In this document: positions 1 to 9,541 of the stretch, in pieces
Position numbering within the stretch: the first letter of the stretch is position 1
Layout of the letters: every line of letters starts with the position of its first letter
DNA from: Macrosoma leucophasiata
Lineage: Eukaryota; Arthropoda; Insecta; Lepidoptera; Hedylidae
Reading direction: 5' to 3'
DNA: 64,000 bases
NCBI GenBank assembly: GCA_036365455.1
Contig: JAWQUS010000011.1
Span: 7,336,001 to 7,400,000 of the forward strand
Program-made: the position numbers and the translations under genes
Notes under the pieces: model-generated
The model's database searches: none
Told to the model about the DNA's origin: nothing
The model's input: only the letters and a program-made list of their open reading frames with translations

Positions 1-255
1 GGACCCGACAGACTTCGTCCTGTCAAAAACACAATGTATCACGCGCCATCTACATAAAATGAAACGTACTTATTTTCGTGAGGGATACTCACACACCACG
101 TACTTTTTTCTTGAAATTTTTCCTGAATTTTCTTTGCTATAACCCTCACGGAGCCCGAGACCTTTCCAACGAATGCAAAACCGTGGAAATCAGTTCGTGC
201 ATTCTGGAGTTATAGCGTCAGGGAGGAAAACCCGACTTATTTTTATATTATAGAT
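1..255 (+). mobile_element. 3' part of a dispersed retroposon-like repeat
   Basis: The stretch reads from CCCGACAGACTTCGTCCTGTC through GAGTTATAGCGTCAGG to an AT-rich end TTATTTTTATATTATAGAT. I know very similar segments as abundant non-coding repeats of Lepidoptera, but I cannot name the clade. It is cut by the window start. Rep-O begins at its right end, because the inverted Rep-O copy near 33.8 kb stops at the same point. Confidence 0.45.
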
Positions 256-470
256 GGCATCGCTATTACGCATACTACCAGTGTCACGTAAAACGATATC
301 TCGTATTCGTCATAAGCAGCGTAAAAGTCAGAGTCAGTCGGTCAATTATCAGTCAGTCAGTCAGAGTCACAGTCAGTAATTCGAGTAAAGCGATGGCTAC
401 TTTACCAGAAAATTTACTATGAAGTTTTAGAGGCAACCTGAAAGGCCGTGTTCCCCTTGGTAAGTACACA
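256..470 (+). repeat. Rep-O copy 1 with conserved ATG and splice-donor-like site
   Basis: A second copy lies inverted at about 33598-33840. Shared parts are the left edge GATGGCATCGCTATTACGCAT, a variable CAGT-rich spacer, then GTAAAGCGATGGCTACTTTACC followed by GGCAACCTGAAAGG. The ATG at 392 opens a short frame (MATLPENLL then TGA). In the other copy the frame stays open at that codon (MATLPEHLQCSFGDNLKGR). After CCCCTTG this copy has GTAAGTA, a good 5' splice donor. It may be the 5' UTR plus first exon of a transposon gene or an expressed multicopy gene. The product is not recognised. Confidence 0.4.
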
Positions 471-549
471 TTGCACACATGTGGACATTGCACGCACATG
501 CGCACTTCAGCTACGCTCAATCAACATCGCGACGCGACGCGGAGAAGCG

Positions 550-1085
550 CTTAGTTATTTTTAAGATATCCAAATTTTTAAAACAGCTATATCTTTTGAA
601 TGGAGTGTCCGATTAAAATAATTTAAACAGCAATGTAAAGGTATTGAACTACTGATAAATAAAAAGTTATTTAGTTAAGTATAAATACCATGGTATGAAT
701 ATCGACATCTTATTTTCGTTGCCGATTTAAATAGTTTGTTAAACTATAAAAGTTATTATATTGGCGCAACTATAATACTTAGATATACCCTACCACAGAC
801 TTTTCTGTACATAATAATGTGGTCTACAAAATCGTAGTACATCATTTTGCTCCATCATCAATAGTTATTGCAGCGCACGCGATTATCGACGGTGGTTTAT
901 GTTATTGAAGTTTTCGCAAGTATCCCTATTTTTTTTTCAAAATAAAATATAGCCTATGTTACTTTGAAAAGATGTACATTCATAATAGTGAAATAATTTT
1001 TAGAATCGGTTCAGTAGTTATTGAGCCTATTCAAAACAAACAAACAAAAAAATATTACCTCTTTATAAAATTAGTTTAGATGTAG
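550..1085 (+). mobile_element. Dispersed retroposon-like repeat, 3' part
   Basis: The segment contains TATAGCCTATGTTAC, then AGAATCGGTTCAGTAGTTAT, an (AAAC)n-like run and the ending CTTTATAAAATTAGTTTAGAT. This order is typical of a common lepidopteran non-coding repeat. No frame is preserved and the exact 5' limit is uncertain. Confidence 0.4.
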
Positions 1086-1894
1086 TGATAATTATTTTTT
1101 CATAAATCACACCATTGTTTATCGGGAAGCAATTGCCAGATATTAATTTTCATATTATTGGTCGTTGATACGATACTGCGATTTCAAGATATAATAATAC
1201 GTAGCAATGATGATAGTGACGCAATCGAATGCAAATTGTTGCGGATTGCAAATTTCCTTTGTATTGGAGCTTTGAGGAAATATAGGAAAGTCTATATTAT
1301 TATGTCGTTTAATAGATATTTTCACTTGAAAACCTAGTAAGTATATCATAGTGGACATAAATAAGTATCTCACAATTTATTTCGTAGAAATATTAATGAG
1401 GCATTTCATGAAACTTCATCTATTGACTATGAAAATGCCAAATGGCTCTGTTTTAAATGTGACTAAAGAATCAATTATTAATCTATGACCAATTCAAAAA
1501 CATAGCACCGTCTCGTTCTTAATGGAGAAAATACTAACTACTTGAAATTCACCGAGCACTTTATCAAGCTCTATATTTATATGATAACTTAAAATATTTT
1601 AATGTTGAAAAGCATGGCACATTTTTAGATAGTAATATCAACACTGGTTAATAAAGTTCGTAACTAATTCAGGTTCTTTTTATTAAATTGTTGAAGGTAT
1701 TCTTAAGAAAAATCCTTTCTTCAAATTATAATCTTACTGTAGACAAGCTGACGTAGAATAGGTAGGATTATACCCAAGTAAGTCCTTAAGTTAGGAAGCT
1801 TTAAAAATAAGTTCCCGGTTTTGCTATTTAGGCATTTTATAATTGAGCTTATTTTATATTTTAAAGTAAATCTTTATAAAATAGAAGTGGTACA
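1086..1894. other. AT-rich DNA without recognised feature
   Basis: No convincing frame, repeat relative or RNA structure was seen. The 72-codon frame on the minus strand here has no recognisable motif. Confidence 0.5.
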
Positions 1895-2162
1895 TCTATA
1901 GATATAAAAATTATGCGTCACGTTGCTTGTCCGCCATGTACTCCTAAACCGTTTAGGTAACCGATTTCAACCAAATTTTACACATTGTTTGCGTTGATCC
2001 AATATGAAAAATAGGATAGCTTATATCTCAATTTATAGTCGCATTATCATTTTATTGTACATTTTTTGTTTATTAACTAACAATCACAATTATCTGTTAG
2101 TGATGTAGGTAACATGGCAGCATGGCACTCGTGCAAATTCGGGGCGGGCCTCCAGTAATATA
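1895..2162 (+). mobile_element. Dispersed AT-rich repeat ending GTGCAAATTCGGGGCGGGC
   Basis: It starts ACATCTATAGATATAAAAATTA, runs through a segment with ACCGATTTCAACCAAATTTTAC and ends with GTGCAAATTCGGGGCGGGC. The same terminal string with small changes occurs at 61265-61300 (CCCGTGCAAATTCGGGGCG). A tATATATAAA-like start with a GTGCGAAGCCGGGGCGGG-like end is a familiar non-autonomous insect repeat. Helitron-like elements are one possibility, untested. Confidence 0.45.
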
Positions 2163-2966
2163 ATAAAAAATACTTATATTTCTACTCACGGCCATGTTAA
2201 CTTTCATATGAATAAGATCAGAAACAAAATACCACACGCTATTAAACCGTCAAGACACGAGAGATCAATTTGAAATCAATTTTAGTCATATTTTTCTCGC
2301 GAGCTGATGGAATGTACACAACATCGTCTCAGGTCAAAGCCAAACCAAGACAACATAGAACACAAAGTTACACGTGTGTTAATAGTAAAACGATACATTC
2401 TAAGCATCGCTTGAGTGGAACGGTGTCAGGTTGGACAGGCGCCATATTGCGTCCATTACCATAGAATTGATTTGATTGATGCTCCGATAAATTTCAACTA
2501 GAACACGCAATACTGCCACTATCAATACCTATGTGTTGGCTATGAGATATACTTTAGGTCTATAGGTGAGTTTTAAGGGACATATCATACCTAAAGAGAG
2601 TTTAAAATGATGGACTTCTAGGAAAAAAAAGGGTTTATTGAAAAGTTGATTACGCAATCATTTGAAAAATGAAAATGCTTTTCATTCACAATGTTTCTCA
2701 AAGCCCTTCACTCATTGGCTTACTTCGACTCAACGACTCTCCGATGCCGTTTGCTTCCATGATCATGGAACTAAAACTACACCATTTTTGGTTGGGACTG
2801 CTGAGCATAAACTCTTTCCAAATGAATGCTAATGAAGTGTGTCTACGAGTGTGACTGTATGTTAATTGATCAGATTTGTGGAGGAATGGATGGAAATGGA
2901 TGGAAATGTTCCTCCGACGCAAAAGAGAAAATCCTCCGACCAGGCGAGGTGTTCGGTGGCGGGCCG
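2163..2966. other. No recognised feature
   Basis: Short frames on both strands (61-74 codons) overlap one another and show no known motif. At 2881-2912 there is a small direct repeat of ATGGATGGAA. Confidence 0.4.
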
Positions 2967-3118
2967 GATCGCTTAACCGAGTAGATCGCGTAACAGAGTA
3001 GATCGCGTAACAGAGTAGATCGCGTAACAGAGTAGATCGCGTAGCAGAGTAGATCGCGTAACAGAGTAGATCGCGTAACAGAGTAGATCGCGTAACAGAG
3101 TAGATCGCGCAACAGAGT
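2967..3118. repeat. 17-bp minisatellite, about nine units
   Basis: Tandem units of TAGATCGCGTAACAGAG, nearly identical. The first, left-most unit reads GATCGCTTAACCGAGTA. That first unit is the same string found in the head region of Retro-D (for example at 18327-18349), which suggests the array grew from a Retro-D fragment. The 84-codon minus-strand frame over it is only a read-through of the repeat. Confidence 0.92.
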
Positions 3119-3649
3119 ACACATGAAGTTAAAATCTTATCTTAAATTGTACAGTAAAGTTTTAGTGTAACAGTTACGAGTTTCTAAGCAGAATGATTAA
3201 ATAGAAGACGTTCATGCCACTGCAAGCAACTCTCATGTGAGTCATGGCAGTTTGTTGTCAGTTGGATGAGTTAAACATTGAAATCAAATATTTGGCGATT
3301 TGATGATAACATTTGTATAATTTTCAAGTGTATCTTTCGATCTGAGATGTTTGTTTGTATGGCGGCATGGTACTGTAAAACATGGTAGGTTAGATTTATG
3401 AAGGGTATTCTTTTTTATATCCGTTTGTTTTATACCGATTGTTCGTATGTCACAGCCAATTTATTCTGAAACTGTTAACATTGACTATATAGGTAGTTGA
3501 AATTTTGTAGGTGGTGTGTCGTACATAGTATATTCTTGCCAAATTATAGAGTTCTAGGATTCTGAGTCTCCCACCATAGCTACGGACAGACGGAGGGTTA
3601 CTAAGGATTACTTGTAGGCTATGGAACCTTAAAAACAAGATACATTCTT
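3119..3649. other. No recognised feature
   Basis: AT-rich, with no repeat relative in the window and no motif in the short frames. Confidence 0.4.
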
Positions 3650-3689
3650 AAACTGACAACAAAGTGTCACGACTCTTTGTTGTCAGTTT
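3650..3689. repeat. Perfect 15-bp hairpin
   Basis: AAACTGACAACAAAG and CTTTGTTGTCAGTTT are exact inverted complements separated by 10 nt (TGTCACGACT). This is too short for a typical MITE. It could be a template-switch footprint. Confidence 0.85.
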
Positions 3690-4307
3690 GTAAAAGGGAA
3701 AATGAGACATTCTACTGATAACTAACCTACATAAGTATATTATATTTAGTTTTATCTTAGTGATATTCTCTATTATGATTATTTTAATTTAATTTGTTTT
3801 TTTTTGTACTTGTCGTAAGCGGTGCTTGTCACCCTAATTGAATAAATAATTTTCTGAATTTAATTTTGCTTAATTGATACTTTTTTAGCAACTATACCAA
3901 GTTTCCATACAAAAACTCTATTGGACAACGGAGCCTAGTTGGACAACATTGTTTTCCATTTAACACGTCAAACCCAAAATATATATGCACATGGAAGTAA
4001 AGCGCTCCGGGCTGCAGATCACACGTCGCATGTAATATATTCAACAACTTTATGTAACGACCGCGGTTGAAAACCGTATTCTAAAATGTATGGCAAATGC
4101 CTGAAGGCGAGGATACTCCTGACGCCAGAAATACAAAACTGTATTCAGCTATGTAGCTATAAAATTAAGAACGACAATCAGGTGTGTGACTTGATATATA
4201 TTTGGTATTTTTCATCATGTTACGTAAGTATATTATTAAGTTGGCACTCCTGAAATACGTTTTTTTGGTTTTGGTTTATACAGCGCACTTGAAGGGTTAC
4301 AGACCCA
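3690..4307. other. No recognised feature
   Basis: No repeat relative was found. The segment 3885-4200 is slightly richer in CG dinucleotides than its surroundings, without a usable frame. Confidence 0.4.
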
Positions 4308-4613
4308 GAGCAACATGAGCCACCGGCCGCCGCAGCGGACCGGAGGGGAGTAGCCATATGCAGGCTTTCCCCTCCATCAAAATACAAGCCCAAATGGTCC
4401 TAAGCCAGCCCAGGTGTTAAAATGTGTGCGTGAAATTGTTTATGTATTTTGTTAAAGTCAAGGTGTGAGTTTCGTAGTAATAGACGTAGTTGTGTGTGTG
4501 TATCACAAGTAGATCCCCCCGCAAAGATGACAGACTGTTTTGCATCGGTAATAAACGCTATGGCTACCTACTTACCTCCGGTCCGCCGCGGCGGCCGGTG
4601 GCTCGAGTTGCTT
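4308..4613. mobile_element. GC-rich inverted-repeat element
   Basis: Two 39-nt arms, 4308-4346 and 4575-4613, are near-perfect inverted complements built on CCACCGGCCGCCG / CGGCGGCCGGTGG. They enclose about 230 bp of AT-rich DNA that includes short (GT)n. It could be a MITE or a fold-back of a GC-rich repeat. No target duplication could be defined. Confidence 0.55.
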
Positions 4614-4749
4614 TATCGTTACAGACAAACATCAGACAACTATTTCATACATTGCAATATAAAGTTACTTTGTCGAGTTGTTGCTGATAGCAACTGCTTA
4701 GGATATCACGTACTGGCAGCCGGGATTTCTTTATTGGTTAATTCGGTAT

Positions 4750-4880
4750 TGCCGTTGGGACAAAAGGGTTCTCGAGTGCTTATCGGAAAACGAAACGTGG
4801 ACAGGACCACTACGTGGATCAACGACCTGGTGAAGGTTGTGAGCAATCGCTGGATGAGGGCAACCTGAGACCATTCATTG
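4750..4880 (+). pseudogene. RTE-type retrotransposon C-terminal scrap
   Basis: The plus-strand frame contains TTTWINDLVKVVSNRWMRAT, which corresponds to the segment RWTDDLVKVAGNRWMRAA seen in the better copy at 13436-13831. RTE elements encode an endonuclease-reverse transcriptase and this block lies at the extreme C-terminus. A stop follows directly. Only about 40 codons are recognisable, so this is a dead fragment. Confidence 0.7.
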
Positions 4881-4956
4881 TAAGTATTTCTGGGAAATAT
4901 TTTTATCAAAGCAGTGGACGTTCTTTTGGTGAAATGATAATGATGAATGATTAACG

Positions 4957-5117
4957 TTTTTTTTATGTAATGAAGGTGGCAAACAAGCATGCAGTTCACA
5001 TTGATGTTAAGTGATACCTGTAGATACTTACACAAAGATCAGAGGTCAAAATGCAGATGCGTTGCCACCCCTGAAACCTTAGATATCATGTCTCTGTGAT
5101 TGTTATTACGGGGCCCA
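4957..5117 (-). mobile_element. SINE-A (beta), 3' half
   Basis: It starts with the reversed tail TTTTTTTTATGTAATGAAGG and matches other copies to TTATTACGGGGCC, where it is cut. The strings GTCTCTGTGAT and TTATTACGGGGCC are beta-subfamily markers. The 5' half is missing. Confidence 0.85.
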
Positions 5118-5478
5118 TATGAACATCAATTTTAACATGGTAAACGTTTCCTTTCTTTTCCCTATTTGTCTTTTAATTGATAATTAAATCAGATTTCTGC
5201 TTTGCCAATAGAAAGTTCTATCCAATCACTAACTTAACTTTAGGACCGAATAAAACAACGTCATATTCTCGACTAACAAATCGAGTTCAATAATAGTGTA
5301 CAACGAATGCCGAGGATAGATGCTTAAGCACGCGCGGTCATCCCATGACATGTCGACCTATTTCATATGCCGATATTCTTGGCACGCCGGATATAGGTTA
5401 TTGAAAGTGCAGAGAACATTTTATAGTAAAAATATATTGAAAAGTGAATTTGATGCATACATTGATTTAACATTTCCT
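5118..5478. other. No recognised feature
   Basis: About 360 bp between SINEs, with no relative elsewhere in the window. Confidence 0.4.
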
Positions 5479-5487
5479 TTAAGAAAA

Positions 5488-5797
5488 AACGTAACTTCAC
5501 GCCTGTAATCCCCGAAGGGGTAGGCAGAGGTAAATGCATGCATTCAAGCATACATGCAAACACCCACGATTCGCCGGTTACGTTTTGGCCCATGTAACAG
5601 GTGGCGAGCCTGTTGACATCTCCGGGCACATTACCAAACTTTGAGGTACTGGGAAATTTCCAGAAAATGGAAAAATCCCAATAGAACCAGAGACAAAGGC
5701 TTTTTCACCATTATCTCTGATAACCCCCTACCCGGGAATCGAACCCAGGACCTCAGCGTAGTAGTAGTGGCCTGCTACCACTAGGCTACCGAGGCAG
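5488..5797 (-). mobile_element. SINE-B, full length, with 9-bp target duplication
   Basis: A tRNA-derived SINE. On the minus strand the head reads TAGCCTAGTGGTAGCAG (A-box like) and GGGTTCGATTCCCGGG (B-box, an RNA polymerase III promoter element). A body with CATTTTCTGGAAATTTCCC follows, then a 3' end CCCCTTCGGGGATTACAGG and GGCGTGAAGTTACG. Direct repeats TTAAGAAAA flank it at 5479-5487 and 5798-5806. Length is about 310 bp. This is one of the reference copies for the family. Confidence 0.93.
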
Positions 5798-5949
5798 TTA
5801 AGAAAATATAAGGAAAACAAAAAAATTGTCATGTGTGTGATATTTTTTCTTTTTTTCTGATAAAATATCATATTGGTGCATATTATCGTCAACAATAATA
5901 TGCAGGCATCATAATTTGAACATTTTTCATTTTTATTTCAATGTGAAGA

Positions 5950-6292
5950 ACAATTCAACTTCCAGCAGTTCATATTGATGTTAAGTGGTGACTGCAGCCT
6001 ATAGACACTAATACAAAGAGCAAGGTCAAAATGCAGATGCGTTACCACTCCTGAGGCCTAAGGTGTTATGCCCGTGTGCCGTAAATTACAGGGCCGTACA
6101 TTACCACCTGACCGGAACACGATGGTGCTCAGCACGATAGTGCTGAACAATACCATTTAGCGGCAAGTATATTAGGTAATGCATACATTTACCTCTGCCT
6201 ACCCCTTCGGGGATTACAAGCGTGAAGTTACGTTATATTAGGTAATGCGGTGGTGCCTACGCCCGCGAGCTCCGTCACTGGAAGTTCTTGAA
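5950..6292 (-). mobile_element. SINE-A (alpha) carrying a SINE-B insertion
   Basis: Matches other alpha copies over CACATTGATG-like, GAGGCCTAAGGTGTTATG and GGAACACGAT blocks. It has a small internal duplication around GTGCTCAGCACGATAGTGCTG and is interrupted at 6183-6233 by a SINE-B end. The tail side (left) is degraded. Confidence 0.85.
6183..6233 (+). mobile_element. 5'-truncated SINE-B, 51 bp, with 15-bp target duplication
   Basis: Only the last 51 bp of SINE-B (from ACATTTACCTCTGCC to GAAGTTACG) are inserted in a SINE-A. The duplication TATATTAGGTAATGC is present at 6168-6182 and 6234-6248. This demonstrates target-primed reverse transcription with extreme 5' truncation and fixes the 3' end of the family. 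Confidence 0.93.
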
Positions 6293-7076
6293 ACATAGTT
6301 ATGTGGGCATGCAATCTTGATAAAACTGAAGTATGGTGTTCAAATAAGATACATAAAAAAACTTTTTTGCTACATAAAGAATAACACTAAAGATGGTGAT
6401 TTTAATTCCAAATCATGACATATTTTGTTTCTGATTTTGCACCACCCTTATACCTAAATTCTTAAACTATTTTTATACTATAAAAAATGGTTTACGATTT
6501 TTCTTCGACCTACCACATATACACAAAATAAATCATAAAAATTGTCAAGCAGTTTCGGAGGAGATTGGTTCCAAAAATGTGACACGAGATAATGAAGCAA
6601 CATTTTAATACGTACTCGAAATAGAGATCTGAAATCATGCCAACGTGAAAAAGTAGATCTAGATTAATTTCACAGGTAATTGAACATTTCACGAGTTGAC
6701 CAAAATTTTTAAAGCCCTATTAAAGACATTCAAACTTTTCAAAAATGTCGAATACTGGTACCTACTGATTGATGCTAATTTTACTTGGCTTGAAATTTGA
6801 ACCAAACGAAGGGGATTATATTGAGTCTAACTGAATTATGTCGGACCAAAGAAAAATAAGAACAAACGAAATAAATACCCAACTCACTCCCACAATTCAT
6901 CAGTGAATAAAGAAAAAAGTTTTTGTCTTTTAGGCTTGTTTGCAAGATATCAGTTACCGAACTTGGTGAATTTAATGAATTGATAAACTTTATTTACAGA
7001 TGATCAGTCGGGTGCACTGAAAAGCTCAAAAATATGAGTAAAAAGGCACTGGGCGCTTGTTTATCACTAATCTGTT
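6293..7076. other. AT-rich DNA without recognised feature
   Basis: No repeat relative in the window and only short frames without motifs. Confidence 0.45.
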
Positions 7077-7226
7077 AATATGTTGAGACTTATTAAAATA
7101 TCTCTTGAAATATCTTTTGACTACGGTCAGAAATTCAAAGATATAATTAATGAACAATATGTTGAGACTTATTTAAATATCTATTGAAATATCTTTTGAC
7201 GGCGGTCAGAAATTTAAAGAACAGAA
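7077..7226. repeat. Tandem duplication, 79-bp period
   Basis: AATATGTTGAGACTTATT recurs at 7077 and 7156, followed in both copies by ATTGAAATATCTTTTGAC-like sequence and GGTCAGAAAT. There are two imperfect units. Confidence 0.85.
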
Positions 7227-7811
7227 GATAGGTACCTACTCATTCTTTAAATATTGTTTTTTAGCAATAACACACGCAAGTGAATTAAGAGATATGTGAA
7301 GAAATACTGGAATGGATGACAATTTTCAAAGTCAAGTTTTTGCAAAAAAAAATATTGTATGATATTATTTTCCACTTTTATATAACTAACTATTAGATAT
7401 AATTGCATTTTACGAATCATACACATGTTTTTAATAAATATAACAATGTTATAGCTCTCAGCTTTTCATACAAATATCGTAGGTAGGTACGATACTAACC
7501 TTTTCGAAAGACAAGTTTAATGATAAATTGCATTGTGAAATGTTTAACTGTGTCCCTACAGCTGCACATAATATTATCCTTGTATTTCAATTGAATGTTC
7601 ATTTTTGTTTTGCATTCTTTCCCTTGTTTCATTAATGGTCTTTTTTAAATTTAACGAACAACCTAGTAAGAATAATTGGGTAACAACTGTATGATTATTC
7701 ATCATTCAATTTGTATTAAATAAATGTTCAATTTGAATCATGTTCAATTTTATTCCATGAGGCTTATATATATTTTTTAATTTAATTATTCATAAAATAT
7801 AGCATTAATTT
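7227..7811. other. AT-rich DNA without recognised feature
   Basis: No repeat relative or motif-bearing frame was seen. Confidence 0.45.
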
Positions 7812-8072
7812 CACATGGATGGTAAGTAAAGACTGCAACCTATAGACATCTACATCGGCGGTCAAAAACCAGTGGTCAATATACCTGTATATACAGATGC
7901 GCAAGCACCCGTGAGTCCTAAGTAGTTTTTTTCTCTGTGATACAGGGTTATACATTACACCATCTTAACGGAACACGATAATGCTGAACAATGCCATTTA
8001 GTGGCAAATATATTAGGAAATGCGGTGGTGGTATCTATGCCTGCAAGCGCTCTCACTGGAGCTCTACCACTA
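7812..8072 (-). mobile_element. SINE-A (beta-like), diverged
   Basis: Recognised by GACTGCAACCTATAGACATCTAC, GGAACACGATAATGCTGAACA and the terminal CACTGGAGCTCTACCACT. It contains a local insertion around the CAAAAACCAGTGG segment and has lost its tail. Confidence 0.8.
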
Positions 8073-8100
8073 ACATTACGACTAGTAAGTAAATAAATAA

Positions 8101-8305
8101 ATAAAATACGCTTACACTCACAGCCCCACAGTAGGAATAAACCTGTGTCGTGGGTGCCGTTGTACTAACAACACATACACTAACACCCAGACCCGAAACA
8201 AATATCTGTAGGCCATACAAATATTTCTCCCGGTGCGGGAATAGAACCCGCAACCCTTCGAATCAAACGGTCATCTCACACCGCTGGACTAACTGGGTTG
8301 TCGTC
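8101..8305 (-). mobile_element. SINE-C, full length
   Basis: A tRNA-derived SINE of about 205 bp. On the minus strand the head has a split promoter: TTAGTCCAGCGGTGTGAG (A-box like) and CGGGTTCTATTCCCGCACCG (B-box, one change from GGTTCGATCCC). The body has GGGTGTTAGTGTATGTGTTG and the right end is GGGGCTGTGAGTGTAAGCG. Spurious 66- and 90-codon frames lie over it. Confidence 0.9.
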
Positions 8306-8587
8306 AATAGTAAAAGGATGCTAAATAAAAATTTGATACACAGCGATTATTGTCGAAAACCGTCCAAGGCCGTGTACGCACTACGGACTAAAGCCCGTGA
8401 TAAAATAACGGGCGGCATATAAAACAGTCGTCGTAAAAATACATAACACTGTATGCGTACATTTCTTTTACACGTACAAATATAGTAGAGTTTAGCTGGA
8501 CGAAATATGTAGGTATGGCCGAACTTTCCGCTTTGGTAAGCAACAAAAATAGTTGAGTTAATGGAATAGTAATTCCATTTTTTTTTT

Positions 8588-8878
8588 ACTGGTGGTAGAG
8601 CTCCAGTGACGGAGCTCGCGGGCGTAGGAACCACCGCATTATCTAATATACTTGCCGTTTAATGGTAGTGTTCAGCACTATCGTGTTTCAGTCAGGTGGT
8701 AATGTACGGCTCTGTAATTTCCGGCACAGAGGTATAACACCTAATGCCTCAGGAGTGGCAGCGCATTTGCATTTTGACCTCTGGTCATTGTGTGGGTGTC
8801 TATAGGCTGCAGTCATCACTTAACATCAATGTGAACTGCACGCCTGTTTGCCACTTTTATTAAATTAAAAAAAAAAAT
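8588..8878 (+). mobile_element. SINE-A (alpha), full length
   Basis: A reference alpha copy: ACTGGTGGTAGAGCTCCAG start, GTAATTTCCGGCACAGAGG (alpha marker), TTTGACCTCTGG, AACATCAATGTGAACTGCA, and a 3' end of CCACTTTTATTAAATT followed by a run of A. No A-box or B-box is obvious, so the family may be the 3' end of a LINE rather than a tRNA SINE. Confidence 0.9.
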
Positions 8879-9048
8879 CCCCTTAGTTTTCTTAAAAATA
8901 TTTCATTCTCACGTGTCATCGCAAAATCAAAATAAATAAAAACAATTATTATAAATATTTGTTAGGTCGGTTGCCTTACCTAGATGTCATTACTGCCACA
9001 CCAGGGCAATGCAATAAATGTGAAGGAAATATTCGACAACCTGGTGTA

Positions 9049-9115
9049 GGCTTTGGTAGCTCAGTTGGGAGAGAGGCTGAACTAGAGATCCCAGTGGTCG
9101 CGCGTTCGTGTCCCG
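9049..9115 (+). mobile_element. tRNA-like SINE head or tRNA pseudogene
   Basis: TTGGTAGCTCAGTTGGGAGA is a near-perfect tRNA A-box/D-arm and CGCGTTCGTGTCCCGCC is a B-box/T-arm with a G for A change. The acceptor ends do not pair well and no clear anticodon stem forms. It is more likely a tRNA-derived retroposon head than a working tRNA. Confidence 0.5.
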
Positions 9116-9279
9116 CCTGAAGTCAATAAAATATAACAATTCCAAAATAATACTAAAACAACTTAACTTCAAAGTTTTAGTAATCATTAAAATCAACAGG
9201 GTATCAAATTCATGATTATTTTTAAAGGTACATAAAAACAGGAGTTTCTCACAATAGGTACAATCAAAGATATTAGAGG

Positions 9280-9427
9280 AGTTAGATTGCCAATCCGCAC
9301 CGGCCGCTGAGCATTCGTTTAGACTCGCGGACGCTCAGGTGACCATTCCCGCTCACGCGGCAAGAATCTTCCATTCATTGTGCATTAGCCCACCGAGCGT
9401 AAACTTAGTGATAAAAAACCGTTAAAA
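9280..9427. other. CpG-richer stretch upstream of the THAP-like ATG
   Basis: Locally GC- and CpG-rich (CCGCACCGGCCGC, CTCGCGGACGCTC, CTCACGCGGC) compared with the AT-rich surroundings. It could be an old promoter or 5' UTR of the following remnant, or the end of a transposon. No TATA box or initiator was assigned. Confidence 0.3.
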
Positions 9428-9541
9428 ATGCCTAATTGTTCAGTGCTTTGTTGTAAAAACCAAACAGTAAAGCAAAGTAAATCATTCAGTACCATTATTT
9501 ATCACCGGAAAGTGATCATTTTGTTATTTTTTAAAAATTAA
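9428..9541 (+). pseudogene. THAP zinc-finger N-terminus remnant
   Basis: A 37-codon frame starts MPNCSVLCCKNQTVKQSKS and continues to a segment IIYHR before running into AT-rich stops. THAP domains begin at the initiator Met with a C-x(2-4)-C pair and later C-x2-H. Here Cys4 and Cys9 sit at the expected places and the YHR segment resembles the conserved stretch after the first Cys pair. The later Cys, His and AVPTIF-type motif are absent. THAP domains are DNA-binding modules of P-element-type transposases and of host THAP proteins. The downstream frame 9840-10054 contains SANNMRMEVHKHLIAITEKG, which might be another decayed part of the same gene (weak). An intron after YHR is possible but no donor consensus was seen. 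Confidence 0.45.

Noticed and set aside
2870..3124. 84-codon minus frame of LLRDLLCYAIYSVTRST-like repeats
   Set aside because: It is the translation of the 17-bp minisatellite (17 is not a multiple of 3, so it cycles frames) and has no independent support.
8150..8634. Overlapping 90-95-codon frames
   Set aside because: Read-through of SINE-C and SINE-A; the same peptides (for example PTPxSSVTGALPPVKK) recur wherever SINE-A occurs.
9049..9115. Functional tRNA gene
   Set aside because: A- and B-box are good but the acceptor and anticodon stems do not pair. Called a tRNA-like SINE head instead.
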